Notes under the pieces: generated by a model
Told to the model about the DNA's origin: nothing
The model's database searches: none
The model's input: only the letters and a program-made list of their open reading frames with translations
In this document: one piece after another, positions 11,610 through 20,566 of the stretch
Position numbering within the stretch: the first letter of the stretch is position 1
How the letters are laid out: every line of letters begins with the position of its first letter
DNA from: Elysia marginata
Taxonomy: Eukaryota > Mollusca > Gastropoda > Plakobranchidae
Assembly: GCA_019649035.1 (NCBI GenBank)
Contig: BMAT01010556.1
Location: forward strand, 302,006 to 326,549
DNA length: 24,544 nucleotides
Direction: 5' to 3'
Program-made: the position numbers and the translations under genes

Positions 11610-14600
11610 CTGAAAAGAAAATGGAAAAACATTAATGCACTATATTTACATGTATAGATGTTCTACATAGTTCATTTCAGACTATAATGTTTAATGGTGT
11701 AAATCATACATGTATTTTGTTAACGTTTATACAACAAGATTTCATGATTTATAACAACCACAGAGTTTACTTGTACCATTATTGTAAATGCAAATTTATT
11801 TGAGAAGATTATTTAGCACCTTTTTTGTTTTTCAAATAAAAGTTAAAATTGCATTAATTTTGTGTAAATTTTGCAATTTTGGAGTGCAAGTTTCATGATT
11901 CTTATGCAAAATTTTGCAGGGAGAGAATCACATGATAAACATTTTTTTCTCTCACAGCAAAATACTGATACAAAGTAATTTTATTTTTAATCTATACTGT
12001 TGCCTGAGTTAAGCATTTGAGAAAAATGATGGTTATACAAGACTCATTGACTCAAGCAACAATATGGATGAACCAAAAATAATTCATTTATACATATATT
12101 AGAATTATTTTAAATAAGCCAAAACATGTCTAAACCAAGATAATGTGTGCAGCCCCTAGAACTATATCTAATAGACATATTGTTCTTGAACATTCAAATA
12201 GAAATTAATTTAAAGAGAAACAACACTGAGTGTATAAAAATATGATTTGTACTCACGTCCAAAACAAGACATATGTCTGTTAAAAATTAAGTTAAGGAGA
12301 ATTTCTATGAATAGTTTTTGAAACAGAAACTTGTGTAGTATTATAACAAAATAAGTGTAGTAAAGGAATTTTTAAATAAAGACATATATATATGTACTTT
12401 TGATTGTTTCAAGGTCATGACAAACCTTTTATGGCAGTAAAAAGTTATCTTGCTACCTTGATTCGGACTAGAGTTATTGCAAATGAAAGATAGGGGATAA
12501 GTAAGAAAATTTAAAAGAATGCATTTTTCATATAAAAAGAGATTGAAGGAGATCATTAGCAATGCCCGGTAGTTTTTTAGGTAGTCTATATCGATTTCTC
12601 AAACAACTGATGAAATTAAATTTTTATTAAAAATCATTAAGGAAAATTAAATACATGTCTACAGATCTAAGTTTTGTCTTGGAGTGCATTGTAGGAGTGA
12701 AAAAAAAGTGAAACTTGACCAATTTGCGGAAGTGAAACAAAAGTGGGTGTGGATATATGTAATGCTTTAATTTAACAAGCACAATTTCAGCAGCTGATCT
12801 AAATTAACCACACAATAAATGATAACAATTGCCTGAAAAATAATTGGGGAATGCCCAGAATTACATCCTATAAAGAAAACATCTTGACAAACACAGATTC
12901 ACAAAATTATAGTGGCTGCGTGCATTGTACATGACCATTTTAATTTCCCAAATGGCAATTACAAAGAGCTGAACAAAACAGGCCTTGATGCATTTCAATA
13001 GCAAAAAAAAATTAAAAAAAAAAAAAAGAATATCATCCAAATCATTTTACTGCAGATTTAAGTGACTTTGTAGTCGACCAACTATTAATCATTAATAGCA
13101 AACGCATGACATTCGATATTACTGTTGACTACAAAATAAAAACATAGGAATGGCCAGGTATATGCAAAAAACAAACCAGATTTAGTAAACTTTTCATAAA
13201 CTATAGGAAGATAAGGAAAGTTTGGAATTAATAGAACTAATAATTTTGGTAACTTCACATCATGTGAACCACCTGATGATTATGAGATCTAGAGATAGGG
13301 CTTAAAATCGTGAATCTAAGGCCTGACATTATGAAAGGAAAACATAGCTGGTAATCTCATATAGTTTAAAATTTGATAATTCAGGTTCAAATTATACACC
13401 TTGAGACATAGTCAATCTCAAAACAAAATTTTTATCTTCTGTAAAGGATACAAATAAACCACCAAGGAAACCATTGCTGAAAAGTACATTTCTGCTCATA
13501 AAATATGAGTTCCAGCGAGTCCCCGCTTTCATCAACAGTGCTACCTGAAAGGTCAAAAGAATAACACTGCCATAAGAATTTTTTTTTATAACCAATTATA
13601 CATTCACGTTTTTTGGAATTCTTTAACTTAGTGACATTTTTAAAAATACATACAATGAGCATAAAAATAAGGTATCATGAGTTCTTACAATAATACAATG
13701 TTTTAGAAGAAGAACAAATTAGGAGTAATCATTTTAAATAGCAGAAGCAAGGTTTTTACAACCAAATTGAGTCTTATTTTGACATTTGACCAAACTATTT
13801 CTTAACCCCCCAGAAATATTTAGCTCAAAAGCTAAATTGTATATTTAGTGAAATCCCCTAGTAAAAAAAAGCTGTTGAACATATCAAAATGATTTTAAGT
13901 ATCAAAACAGTCTTTTTTTATTTGTGTATTCAAAAGCAAAAATTGCAGTTCTTTGAGAACATCCAATCCATGGCTGTAAAGCTTGAAATTGGCCGACTTG
14001 TTTCATAGAGCAGGATGAGCATTAAAACCCTGTCTTCTAAGGAATTTAATTACCAGTACGCCTATAAGTATTGTTGAGTACTAATTCCTGTAGTGAGTTT
14101 TTTATTGACTATATTGAAGTCGGGTTTTTGTGGATTTTGTTTTTTTCATAAAATTCTATTAGGTTTTTTTAAAATACAATTGCCTAATTTAGACTGCTTT
14201 TGAAGGGTATTACTGTAGCCTAGATTTCTTTTATTAAACAGCTTCTTAGTTTATCGGTGTAAATTTTGTCTGGAAAGTTAATTTGTAATTTGAAAATAAG
14301 AAAACCACTAGTGGGTTGTGATGATGGGCAACAAAGATAGATGGAAGGTAGATGCCAAGCAGTGAAAAAATCAGTAATAAAAAATCAGAATATCAGTATT
14401 TTTTAATATTTCAGCCAAAAAAAAATCAGTGTAATACTGAATTAATCTAAATGAATGGCAGGTCTACTTACTTTGCATTATTTTAACTGTGAAAGAAAAA
14501 AAATCAAAACTCACTGATAACATGAGAGCTGTGATGAAGTAGAAAATGAACCCCCACAGACCAGTCAGACCAAGGATTCCTGCAGTAGCTCCAGATAATG

Positions 14601-17600
14601 CTGACATTGAAGTCCTGCAGTATTCCAGAATTGAGGCATTCTGGCGTAAGGAAAGCTCACTGTAGGCTATTCCCTCACCTGTAAAAGAATAATAATACTT
14701 TAATGATCTAATCCACAAACGGAGTGATTATTCGCCTTCCAGGATGGGAATTGGCATCTGCAGGATACAAAAAAAGAGATAATTTTTGTTATCCACACCC
14801 CCTTCACCATATCACCAAACAGAGTTTATAATTGTCTTCAAAGCTATTCGGGTCTGTAATAACATACCTTACACCATCAGACATAATGAATTACTCAATG
14901 AGTACAGCTGATTTTAAAGAGAGAATTCAAAGGTGCAAAATTGAATCTTCCAAAACAAAATCAGCAAGAATACTCCAGAGGTGGTTTGCATGTCAAGAGA
15001 TGTCTTGAAAAAGGAGAAGAAGAGCTAGAGTAGATCACTTAGGGTCATAATTTGTAAAGCCTAGTTCACCAGCTACACCATTTCACAGCCTCATAATAAA
15101 TGTATTTTAATGTGTGCAGTGGAAATTCAAATCAAGGGTATGGGCAACAACTTTCTATTAAGTGCTTTTCAAGAATGATACACGAAGAATCAGATTTCTT
15201 ATAAATCCAAACCATTTTCTGCTTTGACCTTGTGCTAAGTTTGTAAACTGAATAAAGGGTGAAAATCTTTTTGACTAGAGAATTGAATTGATGCATGGTT
15301 TGAATGGTTGATACATAGCGCACCACAAAGTCATAGCCCCTATTTTAGTTGAGGGAGCTGTGATATTAACTATTATAGTGCATGCCATTTGATTTCCTTG
15401 GAAAGTTTTAGCTAGTATGCTTTGAAGAGAAAAAGGAATGGGGCAGAGGGTTGAAGCAGCAGCATTTAACTTTGATCCCATTTAAAACTTATCACCTGAT
15501 GTCGCGTGGGTGTTAGTACGTAGACTGTCACAGTTCAAGGGGCTAAAATTGAACAAAGCAGTTTGCCAACCCAAAACCGAAATGATGACTACTGAGCAAG
15601 TACTTAATAAATTACTCTAAAAATAAGACAAATATTGAAGAATTCAGAACAATAAATTATATCGATAACCTCAGAAAACCACACTTCCGTGCCTCAACCA
15701 AACCCAACTTTTCACATAGTTACCTGTGCCAGCCTGAGGCCAGCAGTCAGGCGTCACAGTCCACTGCAACCGCAGATTAAGTTTTAAATATGCAAAATAT
15801 TTCTCAGTTACTGTGTACTGTTATATCACTATAAAACTGGACAATAGTCCTTAAAAAGAATTTAAAGCTGATGTACTGATATCATCTGTTTGGCAAGAAT
15901 GTTTCCTTTTACAGTAGTATACGGTTAAGCGCACTCCAGTTAAATGCACACTACGGTTAAAGTAACGCCAAATCGGTATGACCGATTTATTTCTATATAA
16001 TCAGTATACCCTAAACGCACGTTATATCGGCTAAACCCATGCTATGCAATTGGGAAAAATCGACCAGGCAACCACTGGGATGCTAGCAAGAGCGAGCTAG
16101 CTCGTTTTGAGGGAATGGCCAGCATCACTCCACAGAAATTCACATCTTCTTTGTTAAAACGCAGGCCTATTTACCCATGCATGTTGTGTGAAGGGTTTGC
16201 GACTTGGGGGCAGGAGTGTGAATAGAGAGGGTAAAAGGTGGACAAAGACCTGTGGGGAGTGGATAAACAAATCAGATGATGCAAATTGCAAACAACTCGC
16301 CCGCCCCACTGTAATCTACTGAGTGACAGTGACAGGTGGACTGTAGGCTAGCCTTTCTCTTGTGTACTGTAGCATAAAATGTGGTTGGCTTTCCTCTTGT
16401 CACGATCACGCCTCCCCTCCCCCTTTGCTTCCCCCTTTTGGTTGCAGTGCGACAGGCCTAATTGCTAGATGTAACTGTAAGCCTTTCTTTTATTTCACAC
16501 AGATCTATGTACAGCATGCAAGACGTAGTCTAGACCTTGTCAGAATGTTGTGATTCATCTGTTGTCAATCACTTAAGATCTTATTCCAAGCCAGAAGGAA
16601 TTCACAAAGCCTGGGAGATTGTTAAAAAGATATTTCACTTAATCTTACTTTTGGAAATAAAGAAACAACTACATGTTCTGAGAAAAATAAAAAATAGACC
16701 CCCACTTCCCCACCCCACCCCCGTCCCAACAAAAAAGAAAGAGATAAAAAATCGGTCAAACAATGTACTATTGCATGTACATGTATAAATTCTTAATCCG
16801 AGTCCTACCTAACGTCCATGCATGATGTTTGTATAATCAAGGAAAACAAGTCGGTTTAATTATAATTATGTATCGTACTCTAAAGGGAAACGACTACAGA
16901 GGAATCCACTTAAAGTCAACACATTTTTATGGGAAACCCTTGCTTAAAGTCAACTGTTTTGCAGTCCCATAAATATTTTGTATTTTTTTATATCTTTGTT
17001 AGTGGTTTAAGTCAACTCTTCTTAAAGTCAACACATTTTTTCAGTCCCAATGTGTTGACCTTATGATCAGGATTCCACTGTTGTAATTTTTTTACTACTT
17101 TTCATAAGTGCAGGCATCTCCTAAAAGCACGCTATTTGGGTCCCCCAAGTGCCATGTGTTCAACCCCTTTATGACGTAGGTCCTGTCGATCGCCATGACG
17201 TGGCAGTTTTTGGTTAGAGAACAGTTTATTTGCGTATTTTTAATATTGCTGAACTCCAATTATATTGTCGGATTTCAAATAACTTTGCGTTATAAATCCC
17301 TCTTTAAAAGGCAGTGCAAAACACGACGTACTTAGTACGACTAAGCGTCATAGGGAACTGCAAAACTGGCTGACTTGAGGATGTACTACGTACGTTGTGT
17401 CTGCATCTTGGCACGACAAATAGGACGTACAACGTACGTTATGTCACAAAGGGGTTTAAAACCGGACACCACTGTACTTTCTAAGCTCAAAGTGAGAAGA
17501 ACTAGGATGCTCTGAAGAGAGAGGAGAATGGGTTGGGGGTCGAAGGGGCACCATTTGACTTTGAGCTGGATTCCAAGGATCAGCTGATTTTATGAAAGTG

Positions 17601-18678
17601 AAACTTAGGCTCTTAGTTACATTTGATTTCAAAATTCAAGGAGGTTGGTGTCCAAGAAGATTTGGACTGATCTGCAAGGGGAAAGGCAGACAGATCAACG
17701 ATCCGAAACATATGATCAATTATTCAATGAAGATCTTGATCACGTACCGAAAATTATAGGCCTACTGTAAACTGGGGTGGGGTGGGAGAGGGATTGGCCC
17801 AATCTAGGGTACATGGAAGAAAAGTATGTGTGGTCATAAACACAAACTTTAAACTCAATAATTAAGCTACACAAATTAGGACCAATATCAGGTAATTTGT
17901 CATTTGAAGGAAATGCCGTTAACCTCAGATCACCACAGGGCCTGACTGTCACTTAGCAATACCCAGCTTTTCACATTCACTCAATAAATCTGTGCTAGCC
18001 TCACCCAGCTTTTCACATACAGTTAGAATCTGTGCTATCTTGAGGCCAGCAGTCTGACCATATATATTGGTCCACCAAAAAAAAGAAACAAGGAGGATTA
18101 AAAATCTCTGGTCAACAGAGCCTCCAATTTCAAGCCCAGGGCTAGGTAGATCTAGACCATGATCCTGGTCTTGGCCTTGGGAGACACTTCGAAAACAATA
18201 TATTTAATAGTTAATTAATTTAAAGGTACATGTATGTATGTAAACCTTATTTAAAATGAATGTTATTCTAATATTTAAAGTTAACTTGAAAAACAGCCAT
18301 CGTCTAGATCTAAATCTAAATCTGTTTTCTCTCCATATGTGTTTCTGTTTTTAGATGGGGAGAAAATGAGAGAGATTTTAATTAAGACAGTGAGCCTGAG
18401 TTTGAGAGGGATTCTAAATAAAATCTACGTCTACAGGCCTTAGAAAACAAATCTATATAGATCTAGAAATCTAGCTAGACAGGCCTAGCTATAGATCTAT
18501 CTAGATTGAGACGATTTAATAAATCGTATGACATGACAACACAAAAAGATCTAATCTATATATAGATTCATTCTAATTTCCTAATTGGAATCTAGACTCT
18601 AGATCGAGATCTTATAAACTAAAGCAATAAAGACATACTTTTTCGGCTCTTTCTCGTTCTAACTGCTATCGTCGCCAT
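11579..18678 (-). CDS. EMC6: ER membrane protein complex subunit 6 (EMC6/TMEM93), five coding exons, 115 aa
   Basis: EMC6 is a small subunit of the ER membrane complex. With EMC3 it forms the intramembrane groove that inserts tail-anchored and multipass proteins. Exons on the minus strand (18678-18639, 14678-14515, 13544-13452, 12276-12257, 11609-11579; intron phases 1, 0, 0, 2) join into 115 codons and TGA. The hallmark block [20 protein letters not shown], then [13 protein letters not shown], begins near residue 29. [10 protein letters not shown] and GGLFTYVLFW follow, and the C-terminus is FLYGMVHVY, as I recall the human and fly proteins (human is 110 aa). Three membrane segments fit the family. 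The ATG has A at -3, G at +4 and an in-frame TGA at 18690-18688. The fourth exon is only 20 nt. Intron 1 (~4 kb) carries nested transposons. The gene converges on the sulfotransferase gene. Confidence 0.96.
12257..12276 (-). CDS. EMC6: EMC6 coding exon 4, a 20-nt microexon
   Basis: Minus-strand TTTTTAACAG precedes the 20 bases, and GTGAGTAC follows them. Translated in phase they give TYVLFW plus two bases of Thr, precisely the residues missing between GGLF (exon 3) and FLYGMVHVY (exon 5). Consensus splice sites on both sides and exact agreement with the conserved protein make this assignment strong despite the size. Confidence 0.93.
13003..13027. repeat. Poly(A) tract with a TT interruption
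   Basis: A run of As broken once by TT lies in EMC6 intron 3. On the minus (transcribed) strand it is a T-rich stretch. No associated retroposon body or target duplication was identified. Confidence 0.7.
13452..13544 (-). CDS. EMC6: EMC6 coding exon 3
   Basis: The acceptor ACCTTTCAG precedes GTA GCA CTG. The exon encodes residues 69-99 ([15 protein letters not shown], then SNGFLGGLF). The donor TTT|GTATCC is non-consensus at +5 and +6, but phase 0 joins exactly to the microexon. Reading on through the donor would give 19 unrelated residues and a stop near 13392. Confidence 0.92.
14515..14678 (-). CDS. EMC6: EMC6 coding exon 2 (core domain)
   Basis: The acceptor TTCTTTTACAG is followed by GT GAG GGA, completing Ser14 with exon 1. 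The exon encodes residues 14-68, from [13 protein letters not shown] through the family signature [16 protein letters not shown] and the first membrane segments to ITALMLS. The donor TCA|GTGAGT is consensus. Confidence 0.97.
15411..15760. repeat. Diverged dispersed repeat, copy 1
   Basis: It begins CTAGTATGCTTTGAAGAG and GAATGGGG, and it ends AACTTTTCACATAG and GAGGCCAGCAGTC. The same blocks recur in the same order and orientation at about 17505-18055, with much substitution and a larger interior there. It lies in EMC6 intron 1. The family is unknown to me. Confidence 0.6.
16897..17080. mobile_element. MITE copy A (pogo-type TIR, AAAGTCAAC-rich)
   Basis: It starts CAGAGGAATCC and ends GGATTCCACTG. 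Inside are repeated CTTAAAGTCAAC words and CAGTCCCA, as in copies B and C. It is the most diverged of the three and the right-hand TA is degraded to TT. It sits inside the larger pogo-like element. Confidence 0.8.
17164..17454. mobile_element. piggyBac-like MITE, 291 bp
   Basis: The left terminus is CCCCTTTATGACGTA; the right terminus reversed is CCCCTTTGTGACATA (13 of 15 identical). The flanks are TTCAA on the left and TTTAA on the right, compatible with a decayed TTAA duplication of piggyBac type. The interior is rich in ACGTACGT-like palindromes and has no coding frame. It interrupts the right end of the pogo-like element, leaving only the terminal ~20 bp outside. Confidence 0.6.
17505..18055. 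repeat. Diverged dispersed repeat, copy 2
   Basis: It matches copy 1 at its start (CTAGGATGCTCTGAAGAG, then ATTTGACTTTGA) and at its end (CCCAGCTTTTCACAT, then GAGGCCAGCAGTC). CCCAGCTTTTCACAT appears twice near the end (about 17965 and 18004), so this copy has an internal duplication of ~40 bp. It begins some 30 bp beyond the pogo-like element. Confidence 0.6.
18419..18612. repeat. Cluster of AGATCT/TCTAGA palindromic words
   Basis: About 190 bp is dense in overlapping ATCTAGA, AGATCT and CTAGCTAG words. Related words continue at 18146-18156 and 18303-18322. The cluster lies in EMC6 intron 1, ending ~30 bp from the exon 1 donor. It is not a clean tandem array, and no function is evident. Confidence 0.6.
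18639..18678 (-). CDS. EMC6: EMC6 coding exon 1
   Basis: It encodes [13 protein letters not shown] plus the first base of Ser14, a basic cytosolic N-terminus that varies across the family. The donor A|GTATGT begins at 18638 (phase 1). The exon is assigned from phase, the strong start context and the upstream in-frame stop; sequence conservation is weak in this part. Confidence 0.82.
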
Positions 18679-18690
18679 ATTGATGTTTCA

Positions 18691-19640
18691 CTTTCTCTGA
18701 GATCTTTGGAGTGCTTTCCCCTGTTCAGACTACACGCAAGGGGAAAAATTATGCTCGTACAAGTTTTGTGTCTTTATCCCAGAATTACTAAAATAAAGGT
18801 TAACTAATCTAATACTCATTGCAAAGACAGAATGGCGCCGAGAGAATAAAAAGGACGAGCGAATATGCTAACTTGTCAAGGTCATTAACGCCGAAATTTC
18901 GACTAAGCAATTAAGCTAGCATAAATGTACACAACATAAGTTTGAAAGCAATGTAGGCCAATAGGGATTATTATACGGAGCCAGCCTGACTCATGTATTT
19001 TTTTCATGATTTATGTAGAGTGTGCCTACAAGAATACAATAATATCCATCGGTGAAGGCCCTAGGCCCGTCATTGATCTTGAGGTTTTCAATCCCGACAA
19101 CTTTGCGAGGAATGAATCACTGGATTTAGTGGGAATTTGTTGCTGTATTTCTAGTCCCTGAGGAGTCCATCGATGCTGTTTTGAGGCGTTTAAGCTAGAT
19201 GTAGTAACCGCGCTTTGTGGCAAACTATTTGATGAACAAAGTGAAAAAGATTAGGTGAACGGTTACCTTCGCGGACATTTAACCTAGAAAAAGAATACTA
19301 AATTTTTGTAGTGTATTAGCCAACGCATATGATTTTGAATTTATTAAGCAAAATCTAAACATCCCTTAAAAGACATCAGCTAAAAGTAAATCTAGACTAA
19401 ACAAGGATCACATGCACATGGCTAAAGCGAAGCGACACCACAAGGAGAAATGCTAAGAAAGTGGTGGCATCCTTCGGCCACGGATGACCCTTGAGGATTG
19501 ATGAGCTTGTTTGTTGCTGCTGTGCCTTGTTTGTTGTTGCTATGCCTGTAAAGCCTGATGCTTGGTTGACATACATGTACTGTGCCGCAGGAGACACAGG
19601 CACATCTGTTTAAGGTTTGTCTAATTTATTTTCTTCTTTC
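18691..19640. other. EMC6: EMC6 5' flank, no gene recognised
   Basis: The region immediately upstream of the EMC6 start must hold its promoter and 5' UTR, but I see no TATA box or clear initiator. The minus-strand frames 19026-19223 and 19397-19603 have no recognised domain. Plus-strand AATGGCGCCGAGAGAATAA near 18831 is a start followed at once by a stop and is not a gene. Confidence 0.45.
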
Positions 19641-19649
19641 CCTTTTAAT

Positions 19650-20034
19650 TTACAAGTTAAGGAACCCGCTTGTTGCCGTTGTCGTCATTCCAACTGATAC
19701 AACTGACTTCCATAAGCTGCGGCTGCATGACTAAGGAATGATGAGGTTTTGGAGGCGAACCGTGCAGAAACCAGTGGAGGGAGAAATCGGAATGAGAAGG
19801 TGACACACACTAAGGAAGCTACATAACGACATCACCAGACAGCGCCGCAGTGAATGCACGGGCGATAGAGGCTGGGTAGATCCAGAGAGACATGATAGAG
19901 ATGTGTAGAGAGGGAAACGTCAATGAAGGGAAAAGGATGGGGTCAGCTTTGAAAGCTTGCCCAGGTCCGAAGTGGGTGGTATGTAGGCCTACTTGTACTT
20001 GGTCATTACCCTGCTAAGGGTAAAAGATATTGAT

Positions 20035-20065
<31 letters not shown>

Positions 20066-20066
20066 A
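19650..20066. repeat. Possible non-LTR retrotransposon remnant with (GCT)n(GAT)n tail
   Basis: This GC-richer block ends abruptly in GCT and GAT trinucleotide repeats at 20031-20066. A relatively GC-rich body ending in a short microsatellite is typical of degraded LINE or SINE 3' ends. No reading frame or target duplication supports this, so it may be a plain microsatellite beside unrelated unique sequence. Confidence 0.3.
20031..20066. repeat. (GCT)n(GAT)n compound microsatellite
   Basis: GCT units pass directly into about six GAT units before GAGTCACTCAC. Confidence 0.9.
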
Positions 20067-20392
20067 GTCACTCACTACTAAATTGTAACCTGCACCATGT
20101 GATAGGGTGTATGAACATGTAAAGAGGAGAAAACAGTTAAGTTTAAACACTCAATAGTAAACGTTTAGGTTGGGGGCGACCATGAAGTGAATAACTTACA
20201 GGAAAAATCCGAAGACAAAAATTTATTGCTAGAAGCATTTAACAATCATATTTCATTGAGACACATGGTCCCTTACCCAAAGCGAAGAGGAACAGGTTGC
20301 ATTTTTACAAACAAACAACTCTGTCGATTTCTCAAAGCAGTACGGTAACCTAACAAGTGTGTGATTCTCTATAATAAGTGGGCGAATCCCCC

Positions 20393-20394
<2 letters not shown>

Positions 20395-20451
<57 letters not shown>
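20395..20451. repeat. (CT)n microsatellite
   Basis: About 55 bp of CT dinucleotides follow a C7 run and contain a single TTT interruption. The frames that read Arg-Glu or Ser-Leu repeats through it are artefacts of the repeat. Confidence 0.95.
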
Positions 20452-20454
<3 letters not shown>

Positions 20455-20566
20455 ATCGTGGGAAATCGGCGATGGCTTTAGACGCAATGGAGAGACGAGA
20501 AGATCCTGGATAAGAAGCAAGCTGAAATCAATTCCCAATAATGGGAACTTCAGATTTATACCATAG

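Larger units (their letters stand above)
15912..17474. mobile_element. pogo/Tigger-like DNA element, interrupted by two younger elements
   Basis: The left end is TACAGTAGTATACGGTT; the right end reversed is TACAGTGGTGTCCGGTT (14 of 17 identical), each including a TA target dinucleotide. Subterminal GGTTAAGCGCAC-like words on the left and GCACGCTATTTGGGTCCCCC on the right recall Tigger ends. Without the insertions at 16897-17080 and 17164-17454, about 1.1 kb remains. I see no transposase reading frame in it, so it is probably a non-autonomous derivative. It lies in EMC6 intron 1. Confidence 0.6.

Noticed and set aside
13392..13595. 67-aa minus-strand frame as a complete small gene
   Set aside because: Its middle is EMC6 exon 3. 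The N-terminal part is intron 2 and the C-terminal part is intron 3 sequence.
16362..16788. Overlapping plus-strand frames inside the pogo-like element, considered as transposase remnants
   Set aside because: No helix-turn-helix or DDE-type motif could be read in any frame.
20253..20566. Frames rich in Arg-Glu or Ser-Leu repeats
   Set aside because: These are translations of the (CT)n microsatellite.
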